Origin: Sulfurovum sp.
Lineage (GTDB): Bacteria; Campylobacterota; Campylobacteria; Campylobacterales; Sulfurovaceae
Length of the DNA: 44,826 bases
NCBI GenBank assembly: GCA_030949325.1
Contig: JAUZSQ010000075.1
Coordinates: 1 to 44,826, forward strand
Direction of reading: 5' to 3'
The position numbers and the translations under genes are program-made. Under the pieces are notes generated by a model. It had not been told where the DNA came from. It searched no databases and saw only the letters and a program-made list of their open reading frames with translations. Position 1 is the first letter of the stretch. Every line of letters starts with the position of its first letter. Shown here in pieces: positions 9,886 through 18,522 of this stretch.

Positions 9886-10152
9886 ATGGCAAATAACAAG
9901 TCAGCTAAAAAGCGTATATTAATCTCTGCTAAAAAAACAGAAAGAAATAGATACTACAGAACAAGAATCAAAAACATTGTTAAAGCAGTCCATGAAGCAG
10001 TCGAAGCTTCAGACAAAACAGCCGCAACTACTGCATTTGCAACAGCAAATAAAACGATTCATTCACTCGTAAGCAAAGGATTTATCAAAAAAACCACAGC
10101 TGCAAGAAAAGTAAGCCGTCTTCATAAAATGGTAAACAAAATAGAAGCATAA
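9886..10152 (+). CDS. rpsT: 30S ribosomal protein S20
   Basis: S20 binds the 5' domain of 16S rRNA early in small-subunit assembly. The 88-residue, strongly basic, alanine- and lysine-rich protein begins [17 protein letters not shown] and ends in a helical [18 protein letters not shown] region, as the family does. It has its own promoter and an AAAGGAAAA ribosome-binding site. It is followed by a perfect hairpin and then prfA, a neighbour arrangement common in Campylobacterota. Confidence 0.95.
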   Translation: MANNKSAKKRILISAKKTERNRYYRTRIKNIVKAVHEAVEASDKTAATTAFATANKTIHSLVSKGFIKKTTAARKVSRLHKMVNKIEA

Positions 10153-10173
10153 ACACTTCAATCTGCTCCATAC

Positions 10174-10193
10174 ACTAGCCTTTAAAGGCTAGT
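10174..10193 (+). terminator. Perfect palindrome after rpsT, possible terminator
   Basis: ACTAGCCTTTAAAGGCTAGT is a fully self-complementary 20-base palindrome 21 bases after the rpsT stop. No U-tract follows, so it may be a weak terminator or an mRNA-stabilising hairpin between rpsT and prfA. Confidence 0.4.
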
Positions 10194-10198
10194 TACCC

Positions 10199-10204
10199 TA
10201 TAAT
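10199..10204 (+). promoter_or_regulatory. -10 box for prfA
   Basis: TATAAT immediately follows the rpsT hairpin and lies 30 bases upstream of the prfA ATG. It would give prfA independent transcription beyond the hairpin. Confidence 0.45.
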
Positions 10205-10234
10205 ACCTCCAACAATCCAACATAAAGTTTAGCT

Positions 10235-11304
10235 ATGTTTAAAGAAAAATTACAACCTTTTATCAATAGATATGATGAAATCACTGCCCTTTTATCTTCT
10301 CCAGATATTGCTTCTAATATTCAACGTATGACAGACCTTAGCAAAGAGCAGTCAGGATTGAGTAGCCTTGTAGAAAAAGCCAATCTCTATATTGAAACCT
10401 ATGATTCTATCATTGAAAATAAAGAACTCTTAAAAGATGAAGAGTTAGGTGACCTTGCCAAAGAGGAACTCAGTGAATTAGAACCTATGCTTCCACAATT
10501 AGAAGCAGACATTAAAATCCTCATGCTTCCAACGGACAAGAATGATGACAAGAACATACTCTTAGAACTCCGTGCAGGTGCTGGTGGAGACGAAGCAGCT
10601 CTTTTTTGTCGCAGATGTCTTCCGTATGTATTCTCGTTATGCAGAACAAGTCAATTGGAAAATAGAAATTATGTCTTCTTCTGAAGGTACAGCAGGGGGA
10701 TACAAAGAAATCATCGCTCAAATTTCGGGAGAAAATGTCTATGCTCTTCTCAAATATGAGGGAGGTATTCACAGAGTGCAACGCGTACCCGATACCGAAA
10801 CACAAGGTCGTGTACACACTTCGGCTATTACCGTAGCCGTCATCCCAGAAGTTGATGATGTTGAGATTGATATCAAGCCCAATGAAATTAAAATGGACAC
10901 TTACCGTTCTAGTGGTTGTGGTGGACAATCGGTCAATACCACCGATTCTGCTGTACGACTCACCCATATTCCTACAGGTATTGTAGCTGCGATTCAAGAT
11001 GAGAAATCACAACACAAAAACAAAGCCAAAGCCATGAAAGTACTCAAAGCTAGGGTCTATGAAGCTGCTTTACAAGAAAGCCTAGATGCCTCTTCTAGCC
11101 AAAGAAAGCTTCAAGTAGGTTCTGGGTCACGCTCAGAGAAAATCCGTACGTATAACTATCCACAAAATAGACTCACAGACCACCGTATAGGACTCACTCT
11201 CTATGCCCTTGATGATATCATGAGCAATGGTACCCTCAAAGCTTGTATTTGAGCCTCTCATGGCACATGCAAGAACAGAGGCAATTAAAGAAGCAGGACT
11301 CTAA
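10235..11304 (+). CDS. prfA: Peptide chain release factor 1 (two frameshifts)
   Basis: RF1 recognises UAA and UAG and triggers peptide release. The N-terminal domain is open from 10235 to [13 protein letters not shown]. An extra T in the run 10602-10607 then shifts the frame; correcting it restores [13 protein letters not shown]. The second piece holds the codon-recognition loop [15 protein letters not shown] (P-x-T) and the catalytic loop [17 protein letters not shown] with GGQ. A second extra base at about 11240 replaces the normal end; corrected, it reads [16 protein letters not shown] and stops at 11302-11304. The joined length, about 355 residues, is normal. RF1 is normally essential, so sequencing indels are the most likely cause. 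Confidence 0.88.
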
Positions 11305-11305
11305 G

Positions 11306-11721
11306 ATGAGGTTTTTATACTTATCTTATTAGCTCTGAGTCTCTCTATCTCTGCCTATTCTATAGAACTTAATTGGGAAAATGACTATAAAAAAGCCTTA
11401 GTAAAAGCCCAAAAAGAAAAGAAGATGGTCTATCTTTTTATCGGTGCAGATAACTGTAGGCATTGTGAAAGGTTTAAAAAACAAACCCTTTCCAACACAG
11501 AGCTTATAGAGACGATGAAAGAAGATTATATTCTCTTGTATATGTCACGCGACCAACAAAAGATTCCGTATAAATTTGACTTTGATGGAGCACCAAGACA
11601 CTACTTCTTGAATGCCAAAGGCGATATTATTGCCAATGGTCAAGGCAGTAGAGAGCTTGAAGGCTGGTACGATATATTGGATGAAGTCGATTTACTTCAA
11701 GACTCAGCAGAGGAAGATTAG
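11306..11721 (+). CDS. Secreted thioredoxin-fold protein with CRHC motif (frameshift in signal peptide)
   Basis: The body of the protein has the thioredoxin-fold pattern with FIGADNCRHCERFKKQ; CRHC is the CxxC redox site. The open frame extends upstream through a hydrophobic ILLALSLSISAYS stretch that looks like a Sec signal peptide. It joins the ATG at 11306 only if the five-T run at 11312-11316 has lost one T. The mature protein would therefore be periplasmic, probably a thiol-disulfide reductase of the SoxW/DUF255-like type. It starts one base after the prfA stop and is followed directly by another gene. The exact substrate cannot be told. Confidence 0.7.
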
Positions 11722-12189
11722 ATGCAAGAGTTTCCAAATATTACACTAGAACAACCCATTCAAGAAAGTATTCAATCACTCTTTGATGTGGCTTTATCTA
11801 TAGAAGGTGGATGGGGATATAGACAAACAGAAGCCACCAAGATCATCTCCGTACAAAAAGAAATGCCCCTACCTCAGCTCCAACACATGCTCATCACCAT
11901 GCGTTCACACCTAGAAATGAACATCACACGCACAGAAGAAGAACGCTATTCTGCCATCAATGCCAATGAAAAATCACGCGAAAAGATAGAAAAAAATACG
12001 AAGGTATTTGACAAAGTCACCTACACAGTCACAGCCATCAAAGAAGACCTCTATCACGCATTCATCAAAGAATACAAAGCAGGATATGACGACCAATCAC
12101 TAGACTTAACCGCACACTTCCAAAAACGCAAAGAAGCGACACTCACTAGAGAAGTGATTTATTATTTTGAAGTGAGTGCTGTTTTATAA
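11722..12189 (+). CDS. Conserved hypothetical protein, 155 aa
   Basis: I do not recognise this protein. It is soluble, with no signal peptide or membrane segment. A central acidic and lysine-rich helical stretch (residues about 70-95, EEERYSAINANEKSREKIEK) probably forms a coiled coil. The ATG at 11722 follows the thioredoxin-like stop with no gap, so the two are likely co-translated. The C-terminus, YYFEVSAVL, is hydrophobic. Clean codon structure and tight packing argue that it is a real gene. Confidence 0.65.
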   Translation: MQEFPNITLEQPIQESIQSLFDVALSIEGGWGYRQTEATKIISVQKEMPLPQLQHMLITMRSHLEMNITRTEEERYSAINANEKSREKIEKNTKVFDKVTYTVTAIKEDLYHAFIKEYKAGYDDQSLDLTAHFQKRKEATLTREVIYYFEVSAVL

Positions 12190-12216
12190 ATCCTGTAGTT
12201 TGAGCGATAAAAGCTA

Positions 12217-12251
12217 AAAATATGCTCTTTTTCATTTTGCTTAAGGTATTG
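12217..12251 (+). repeat. Remnant of the IS-B-related MITE right end
   Basis: About 31 of 35 bases match the right end of the MITE at 25711-25745, including the terminal AAGGTATTG. No matching left end is nearby, so this is a solo or decayed end in the spacer between convergent genes. Confidence 0.5.
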
Positions 12252-12330
12252 ACATAGTGGTCTATGCATTCCACGCAGGAGCGATGGGAACGATCCAAAA
12301 AGGGGACTTTGGATTTTGGAATGAAAATGC

Positions 12331-12419
12331 GTAGGGTGCTGTTTTCAACGCACCACATATCACGCATAAAAAATATATTTGTTATTTGAAGAAAAGGTGC
12401 GTTGAAAACAGCACCCTAC
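12331..12419. repeat. 24-bp perfect inverted repeat (REP-like), possible bidirectional terminator
   Basis: The arms at 12331-12354 and 12396-12419 are perfect reverse complements (core GGTGCGTTGAAAACAGCACC) around a 41-base AT-rich spacer. It lies between the convergent 155-aa gene and purB, so it could end both transcripts. A related single arm occurs at 43624. Just to the left (12276-12292) is CGCAGGAGCGATGGGAA, similar to another dispersed bacterial repeat. Confidence 0.6.
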
Positions 12420-12426
12420 CCGTCAC

Positions 12427-13758
12427 TTACTTCCCAAAAACCCTCTTAAAAATCCCATCCACATTCTTAGTATAATAATCAAAGTTAAAACACTCTCTAA
12501 TCTGTTTTTCACTTAGAGACTCTCTTAATTCTTCATCGGCTAGTAGGTGTAATAGATAGAGTGATTCGCCTTTTTTGTTGGTTGTGCCTTCTCCTGCTTG
12601 GATTTTTTCCCATACTTTCATGGCGTTTCTTTGTACTATTCTATAGGCATCTTCTCGGCTTACGCCTTTGAGTGGGAGTTCTAATAGGACGCGTTGAGAA
12701 AAGACCAATCCACCCGTGAGGTTTAGGTTTTTCATCATATTTTCAGGCATGACTGTGAGGTTGGCAATGACAGAATTCATACGGTGAAGCATGAAATCTG
12801 TGGTGATGAAGGCATCAGGTAACCAAAATCTTTCTGTTGATGAGTGTGAGATGTCTCTCTCGTGCCATAGTGCTACATTCTCCATAGCAGGTGTTACACA
12901 AGTTCTAATAATTCGTGCAAGTCCTGTGATGTTTTCTGTGAGGATTGGATTTCTTTTATGTGGCATAGCAGAAGACCCTTTTTGTCCTTTTGCGAAATAC
13001 TCCTCAGCTTCATAGACTTCTGTTCTTTGTAAATGTCTCACTTGTACGGCAAACTTTTCTACAGAAGAAGCCATCAGTGCTAAAGTCGTTGCTAACCTTG
13101 CATATCTATCACGGTGTACGACTTGATTTGAACAAGGTTCAGGTTTGAGTCCTAGCTCTTTCATGGCGTACTCTTCTAGCTCTAATGGAGCGTGAGCGAA
13201 GTTGCCCATTGCACCAGAGATTTGACCTACGGCGATGACTTTTCTTGTTTGTTTGAGGTTTTTGAGGTGTCTCGCCATCTCGTCATACCACACAGCAAGA
13301 GTGAGACCAAAAGTAATAGGCTCTCCGTGGATACCGTGGCTTCTTCCTACCATTAAAGTCATTTTATGCTCTTTGGCTCTTTTTTTGATAGATTTCATGA
13401 GCATTTTTACATCTTTAATGACAATATCAAGAGAGTCTCTCATTTGAAGTGCCACACCTGTATCTACTGCGTCAGAACTCGTCATTCCATAGTGAAACCA
13501 TCTTGATTCTTTGCCAAGGCTTTCACTCACACTCGTATTAAATGCGATTAAATCGTGTCTCGTGACGGCTTCTATCTCTTCAATTCTTTTGACTGAAAAC
13601 GAGGCATTTTTGACAATTTTATCTGCATCTTCTTGAGGGATTTTACCCAGTTTTGCCCACGCCTTAACCGCTGCTTTTTCTACTTCTAACCACGCTGAAT
13701 ATCTTGCCTGTTGTGTCCAATTTTTGCTCATCTCATCTCTTGCGTATCTTTCTACCAT
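12427..13758 (-). CDS. purB: Adenylosuccinate lyase
   Basis: PurB cleaves SAICAR to AICAR and adenylosuccinate to AMP in purine synthesis. The 443-residue protein carries the fumarase/aspartase superfamily signature GSSAMPHKRNP (residues about 261-271, the mobile catalytic loop). The conserved HYGMTSSDAVDTG lies near 88-100 and GRSHGIHGEP near 137-146. The frame is clean throughout. It is transcribed alone on the minus strand, converging on the 155-aa gene across the inverted-repeat spacer. Confidence 0.94.
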   Translation of the reverse strand: MVERYARDEMSKNWTQQARYSAWLEVEKAAVKAWAKLGKIPQEDADKIVKNASFSVKRIEEIEAVTRHDLIAFNTSVSESLGKESRWFHYGMTSSDAVDTGVALQMRDSLDIVIKDVKMLMKSIKKRAKEHKMTLMVGRSHGIHGEPITFGLTLAVWYDEMARHLKNLKQTRKVIAVGQISGAMGNFAHAPLELEEYAMKELGLKPEPCSNQVVHRDRYARLATTLALMASSVEKFAVQVRHLQRTEVYEAEEYFAKGQKGSSAMPHKRNPILTENITGLARIIRTCVTPAMENVALWHERDISHSSTERFWLPDAFITTDFMLHRMNSVIANLTVMPENMMKNLNLTGGLVFSQRVLLELPLKGVSREDAYRIVQRNAMKVWEKIQAGEGTTNKKGESLYLLHLLADEELRESLSEKQIRECFNFDYYTKNVDGIFKRVFGK

Positions 13759-13825
13759 ATTAACATCCTAATCTATAATTTATGATACAATTTTACCTTA
13801 ATAGCAGTTACAAAGGGGTTACACC

Positions 13826-14769
13826 ATGCCATTCGTCAAAGAGAAATATCACATAGAAGAAGAAATTATCGCATTTTTATATGTGATGAAAACACTGGAT
13901 TTTACCCAAGGAGAAGCCCAACGACATGTGGCTAAAGGGCGTTTGCTTATTGATGGTATCTCTATGATGCACACAGGTAGTAAAATAAAAGGAGAGATAG
14001 AGATGGTGTTTTTTAGGGCTTTGGGTCGTGGGCAGACTTCTCTTTTTTGCTTCTAAGGATTTTATGATATTTGAGAAGCCTTCGGGGGTACTTGTCCACC
14101 CCAATACTATGGCTACGCCCTACTCTATGCTAGATGAAGTACGCACCCAAGCAGGGAACAAAGCCAATGCTTGTCACCGTATTGATATGGAAACTTCAGG
14201 CTTATTGATTGCGTCCAAACACAAAAATGCCGAGCGTAAGATTAAAGGTTTTTTTTGAGACCAAAGAGATAAAGAAAACCTATTTGGCATGGGTAGATGG
14301 AGAACTTAAAGAACATTTTTCTAGCCATGAAGCGATTAGCGTGAATAAAGAAGGCTATGAAAAGACCAAACACAAAGTCTTTATTGACCCCCATGGCAAA
14401 GCATCACATACCGATTTTGAGCCTTTGGAATATGATGCTGACTTAGATGCTACCTTGGTTGCTTGTTTCCCTCATACAGGACGCACCCATCAAATACGCA
14501 TACATCTGTTTCACGTGAAACATCCTATTTTGGGTGACCCTATTTATGGTGCGAGTTATGAAGCAAGTGATGATTACTTGGAACTTACACAAAATAAAGA
14601 AGACCGACTTATACAGCATGGGGCATCCAGATTGATGCTTCATGCCCAAAGCCTTAGGTTTACTTATGGAGCAAAGTTTCATATACAGAGTAAAAGTGAC
14701 TTTAGACAGATGAAGCACCTTATCCATCCCAAAGAAGAAAGAGTTTTTAATCTCAATAGACAAAGGTAA
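13826..14769 (+). CDS. RluA-family pseudouridine synthase (two frameshifts)
   Basis: This enzyme isomerises specific uridines in rRNA or tRNA to pseudouridine. The N-terminal 70 residues are an S4-like RNA-binding segment (AQRHVAKGRLLIDG). The second piece begins near 14030 and contains FEKPSGVLVHPN and the catalytic loop CHRIDMETSGLLIASK, where the Asp after HRI is the nucleophile. The third piece starts after the eight-T run at 14249-14256 and carries HTGRTHQIRIHL and DPIYG. Family sequence continues across both breaks, so I read one gene of about 314 residues. The specific target (RluC or RluD type) cannot be assigned. Confidence 0.8.
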
Positions 14770-14926
14770 AGCTTCAAGACCAAAGATTAAGTCTCAAATC
14801 AGCCTTAGAAAAGCAAGGTATATGAGTAGAGAGTTATTACAGAGAAACCATCAAAGCCCTCGTCATACTTTTAGAGAAGTATTGAGTCTATACTATTTCT
14901 TTTAATAAATAGTGTGTACTATAGAG
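14770..14926. other. Spacer left of IS-B copy 1, probably holding the hicA promoter
   Basis: This 157-base stretch between the pseudouridine synthase and IS-B has no convincing gene. It ends GTGTACTATAGAG; TACTAT may be the original hicA -10, now separated from hicA by the insertion. ATAGAG at 14921-14926 is the left target duplication of IS-B. Confidence 0.35.
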
Positions 14927-15562
14927 CAATACCTTAGCCAAAAAACCCCTCTAAGCCACCCTCTCACTAGAGTGAATCGCCCCTAAATTCGCAATCTTAA
15001 TGGATACCTTCTGAATTAAATGAGCTACTGATTAGCTAAATGGGGATGAGCAATTTAAATACCTCTTTGACGTATTTAAGCCCGTGGTAGTGGGCTTTAA
15101 GGTCAAGAATACTCATCTCATTCATATCAGAATTTTGGCGTAATCCATGAGAGAAATTGACCATAAAAGTAGAGAGATTTGCCCAATTATGGATAGGTAT
15201 TTTCTTAATGTTCATAGAATCCTCCATTCCCCAATACTGCTTGGCATCTCTAAAGACAAATTCAATCTGAAAGCGAAGTGAATAGTAATCAATAACCTTT
15301 TCATAATCCAATGTTAAATCGGTAGAAAAGAGATTCACATGAGAGATTTTACCTGTGCTTAAATTTCTCTTTTGGATAATCACAACATTGAGAGTATCAG
15401 CAAATTTACGATGGGACATTTCCATTTGATAAATTCTTGTTTGGATATTCTTATCTTCGTCTATGCTATCTGATTTTAGATAGGGTTCAGGAAGGTTATC
15501 ATAGTCAATAGCATCTCCATATTTCCTAGGAGCTCCTCTTCCTGCATACTCTCTACTATAAG

Positions 15563-16960
15563 CATACCTTTCTACACAACCAACTCAAAAGAAAAGTGCT
15601 ATTATTCAAGTAAAAGAAAAGACATGAATAAAAGACTAAAAAAAGATATGAGAAGTTAGTAAGAGGTGAGATGAATACAAAACATAGAAGCCAAAGTGGA
15701 ATGAACCTAGTATTAGAGACTGATGGATGGAGTCAAGTTCAAGCGTCATGGCGATTTTATAATAATGAAGAAGTAACAATTCCCTCACTCAATGACCCCA
15801 TCATAGAAGAAGTGGTAGAGCAAAGTAACAAAAGAGCAGGTAACTATACCTTGGTAGCCTATGATTGGTCACATTTAGACTATAAAAAGCATACAAAGAA
15901 ACAGGAACTTGTGACTAAGAATAAGAAAGGGAATGCGAAACAGATAGGATATGATTTGCAAGGTTCATTGGCAATGGATGAGAAAGGAAATCCTTTGGGT
16001 GCCTTAGCCCAAAACTTGGCAACAAGTGAGAAGATATACTCCACTTATGATAGCAATATTGATACAGACTTAACGCATTTAGAGGAGTTGGTTCAAAGAA
16101 CTAAATACATACGAGAAAATTATAAGTTTGAAAAAGAGTTGGTTGATATTATTGACCGAGAAGGAGATAGTGTAGCCTTAATGAGAGAGTATGAAGCCAA
16201 TGGTTGGTGCTATCTGATTCGAGCTAAATCAAATCACAAAGTTTACCTGCCTGACGAGGATAGAGAGGTAAAACAAGGAGATTTAGCAAAAGAATTAACG
16301 CTAGGAAGCTACCTTAAAACCATTAAATATAAAGTGGATAAAAAGATGCAAAAGGTGAAGATATTTGTCAATGAAATAGAGGTAAATATAAAAAGAGATG
16401 CCACCAAATCAGTACTTGACGAGGACGGTAAGCGAAAAACTATCTTCACAGAAGGAGAAAGTATTAAGGCAAGGTTTGTGGTGGAGAGATTGGTTGATGA
16501 AGACAATAATATTGTTGCCCAATGGATGCTTTTGAGCAATGTTCCCAAAGAGGTAACAGCCACAACTATTGGTACTTGGTATTATCATAGATGGAAAATA
16601 GAAAGCTATTTTAAACTTTTAAAATCTTCTGGATTTAATCTTGAAAGTTGGCAACAAGAAACTCCAATGGCTCTGTTTAGAAGACTTCTCGTGGTCTCGT
16701 ATGCTACATTGTTTGTTTGGAAGATTGAGCGTTCGGAAGAAAAAAATGCTCCTGCTGTTAGAAAGTTTTTAGTGCAACTCTCAGGACGACTTATTGAAAA
16801 GAACAAAGAATTTACAACACCTGCTTTACTATCAGGTCTTTGGGTTTTTATGAAGATGATGAATGTTTTAAGTATTTACGATGTTGAGGCTCTTTTTGCT
16901 TTTAAAGAGCAAATCGGGGATATGATGGGCATGGAACTTTGAGTTGTGTAGAAAGGTATG
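15563..16960 (+). mobile_element. IS-A copy 1 (IS4 family), nested in IS-B
   Basis: This 1398-bp element has 18-bp perfect terminal inverted repeats CATACCTTTCTACACAAC (15563-15580 and 16943-16960). It is flanked by a perfect 8-bp target duplication ACTATAAG (15555-15562 and 16961-16968). Removing it and one duplication restores the IS-B sequence seen in other copies. An 8-bp duplication with a YREK transposase suggests the ISPepr1-type group of IS4; that group assignment is inference. Confidence 0.9.
15671..16942 (+). CDS. IS4-family transposase of IS-A (intact)
   Basis: This 423-residue DDE transposase is the only uninterrupted IS-A transposase here. Candidate catalytic residues are D65 (VAYDWSHLD), D162 (DIIDREGD) and E311 in YHRWKIESYFKLLK. 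Y304, R307, E311 and K318 match the Y-x2-R-x3-E-x6-K signature of IS4 elements. The first Asp lies nearer the N-terminus than in Tn5, so the usual N-terminal DNA-binding region may be shortened; earlier in-frame starts are absent. The stop lies just inside the right inverted repeat. This copy could supply transposase to the broken copy at 24140-25537. Confidence 0.88.
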   Translation: MNTKHRSQSGMNLVLETDGWSQVQASWRFYNNEEVTIPSLNDPIIEEVVEQSNKRAGNYTLVAYDWSHLDYKKHTKKQELVTKNKKGNAKQIGYDLQGSLAMDEKGNPLGALAQNLATSEKIYSTYDSNIDTDLTHLEELVQRTKYIRENYKFEKELVDIIDREGDSVALMREYEANGWCYLIRAKSNHKVYLPDEDREVKQGDLAKELTLGSYLKTIKYKVDKKMQKVKIFVNEIEVNIKRDATKSVLDEDGKRKTIFTEGESIKARFVVERLVDEDNNIVAQWMLLSNVPKEVTATTIGTWYYHRWKIESYFKLLKSSGFNLESWQQETPMALFRRLLVVSYATLFVWKIERSEEKNAPAVRKFLVQLSGRLIEKNKEFTTPALLSGLWVFMKMMNVLSIYDVEALFAFKEQIGDMMGMEL

Positions 16961-17802
16961 ACTATAAGGAAATAGCAGTGCAGACTTTTTTGAAGTTTGG
17001 AAATGATATGTAATCCCACATTGCCTCACCATTTGTACAGCAGGATTATTTCCAAATGCTCCATCAAAGACAAAATAGACAATATCAATATGCTTGTCAA
17101 TCCGTTTAAGTGCCTTGTTTACGGACTCTTGGACAAATTTTAGATAGGGAGAGAGTTCAATATCTTTTTTATCTTGATTCCCACTTCCTACAGGTCTTCC
17201 GACTTTAGCATCCTTTTTTTCTTACTCTTCTTCACACTTTTATCTTTGATACAACCTTCTTTTTGTCTCGCACTATCTGTTGTGTACTTAGTGGATAGGC
17301 TTTTCTTGTCTCTACGCTTATCAACGAAAGATTGAGAAATGCCAAACTTTTTATCACTTGATTTTGGATAGAAGAATAAAACCTATCTACCCCATAAGTA
17401 TGCTTCCCACTTTTGCTTACTACTACTTCATCTCCACCCAAAAGATAGATTGAACCCTTTTTTGTTAAATGCGTTTTGATAAACATCCAATTGATTTCTT
17501 TCCAATTTATCTTTGAATGAAAGAACCGTGTGATAGTTCGATAACTCCCTCCTTTTTCACTCCATCTACTTAATCCTAACATTGTGATTCTTCCTCGCAT
17601 TGATAGTAAGGCTTGGATAATTATTTCTAGTTGTTTATGCTTTTTTTTTGCAATTATAGGTGCGATACATCTTAAGAGTGTTATAATTTCTTTCATGGGA
17701 TAACTTTATGTTTTTTTGGTTTAAGATTATAGCAGTTATCTCATGACCTATCTTTATTTTTGGCTTTGCTTTTTGGCTAAGGTATTGATAGAGGAGCTAG
17801 TA

Positions 17803-17979
17803 ATGAATGCTAAGGATGTCCTAAAAGTCTTAAAACGAGAAGGGTTTGAGTTGAAGTCACAAAAGGGCTCTCATAAAAAACTCATAAAAGATAATCACAT
17901 CGTTATCGTTCCTGACCATGGTACTAAAGAAATACCAAAGTTTCACTAATATTGTTAACATTAAAATAAAGGAAAATAA
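17803..17979 (+). CDS. hicA: HicA-family mRNA interferase toxin (C-terminal frameshift)
   Basis: HicA toxins are small double-stranded-RNA-binding-fold mRNA interferases. The ATG at 17803 follows GAGGAG by six bases. The protein reads MNAKDVLKVLKREGF, then QKGSHKKLIK with the catalytic His in the GSH motif, then IVIVPDHGTKEIPK. The written frame stops at 17949. A different frame continues SFTNIVNIKIK, which resembles the normal GTLTNIVKQAKI end, so one or more bases appear lost near 17940. IS-B copy 1 lies nine bases upstream of the start codon, separating the toxin from its original promoter. Confidence 0.75.
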
Positions 17980-18375
17980 ATGGAGTATATCGCATTTATA
18001 CATAAAGAAAATGATGAGTATGTAGCCGTAGTCCCTGATTTGAATTTTGTCTCTAGTTATGGAAATACTTTTGCTAGTATTATCTTTAATATTAGTGAAG
18101 CAAGTGAGCTTTATTGTGAAAATTTAAAAACTCTCCCAAAATCTTCAACACTAGAAGTATTATTAAAAGATAAAAGCCTTGAAATAGAAAAAAATGCCAT
18201 ACCTCAACTTATCAATATAAAAGTAGAGAAATTAAAGAGAATCAATATAATGATGAGAAGAGACATCCTAGAAATACTACCAGAGAGACTTGTCGCATAT
18301 AATGGTAATCGTAGTGCCTATTTACAAAACCTTGTTATTCAAGATTTACATTTGCATAATATTACTATAAATTAG
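17980..18375 (+). CDS. hicB: HicB-family antitoxin
   Basis: HicB neutralises HicA and usually represses the operon. The 131-residue protein begins MEYIAFIHKENDEYVAVVPD, the partial RNase-H-like fold of HicB, followed by FVSSYGNTF and EASELYCENL. The C-terminal part (LIVAYNGNRSAYLQNLV-like, residues about 105-122) resembles the ribbon-helix-helix DNA-binding domain. AAAGGAAAATAA is its ribosome-binding region. The frame is intact, unlike the adjacent toxin. Confidence 0.85.
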   Translation: MEYIAFIHKENDEYVAVVPDLNFVSSYGNTFASIIFNISEASELYCENLKTLPKSSTLEVLLKDKSLEIEKNAIPQLINIKVEKLKRINIMMRRDILEILPERLVAYNGNRSAYLQNLVIQDLHLHNITIN

Positions 18376-18377
18376 AG

Positions 18378-18413
18378 GCAAAAAAGAGAAAAGTTATACT
18401 TTTTCTTTTTTTC
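18378..18413. terminator. Possible bidirectional terminator between hicB and the rlmN operon
   Basis: An A-rich arm (AAAAAAGAGAAAAG) is followed by TTATA and a C/T-rich arm (CTTTTTCTTTTTTT). It forms an imperfect hairpin with T runs for both strands, exactly between two convergent units. Confidence 0.4.
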
Positions 18414-18420
18414 TACACAA

Positions 18421-18522
18421 TTACTTCTCATCCTCACTATTCAATTCCCTCACAAACCACCACAAAAATCCTCCTGCTGAGACGACAATAAATCCTAACA
18501 TAAATAAATCAACGGTTGTCAT
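18421..18522 (-). CDS. 33-residue single-pass membrane peptide coupled to rlmN
   Basis: This small open frame starts at ATG 18522-18520, overlapping the rlmN stop as ATGA (TGA 18521-18519). It encodes [20 protein letters not shown] followed by [13 protein letters not shown]. One hydrophobic helix (residues about 4-23) is followed by a WWFVRE interface and an acidic tail, the layout of a small inner-membrane protein with its tail in the cytoplasm. The stop-start overlap implies translational coupling. An SD-like sequence lies inside the rlmN end (AGATAGAAGGAG). I cannot name a family; function is unknown. Confidence 0.65.
   Translation of the reverse strand: MTTVDLFMLGFIVVSAGGFLWWFVRELNSEDEK

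Larger units (their letters stand above)
14950..17696 (-). pseudogene. IS-B transposase, split by IS-A
   Basis: The N-terminal half (17232-17696) starts MKEIITLLRCIAPII and holds LLGGDEVVVSKSGK, a probable first catalytic Asp. The C-terminal half (down to 14950) holds DYYSLRFQIEFVFRDAK, which fits the Y-x2-R-x3-E-x6-K signature of IS4-type DDE transposases. IS-A sits between them at 15563-16960. Further small indels are present near 17220 (KKKVVSKIKV instead of KKEGCIKDKS) and 15020-15040, so this copy is inactive. Confidence 0.8.
14927..17787 (-). mobile_element. IS-B copy 1 (IS4-like), interrupted by IS-A copy 1
   Basis: The element runs from CAATACCTTAGCC at 14927 to GGCTAAGGTATTG ending at 17787. 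It is flanked by a perfect 6-bp target duplication ATAGAG (14921-14926 and 17788-17793). Without the nested IS-A and its 8-bp duplication it is 1455 bp, close to copy 4. It has landed immediately upstream of the hicA ribosome-binding site. The complete duplication shows it arrived as a unit. Confidence 0.85.

Noticed and set aside
10602..10607. T run in prfA considered as a programmed frameshift site
   Set aside because: Programmed shifting is known in prfB with a specific stop and SD-like element, neither present here, and a second unrelated shift occurs near the gene end.
10521..10997. 158-codon minus-strand frame inside prfA
   Set aside because: It mirrors the RF1 GGQ region and has no independent start signal or protein-like pattern.
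14764..14926. Possible gene after the pseudouridine synthase
   Set aside because: Frames are short and broken by stops, without recognisable protein sequence.
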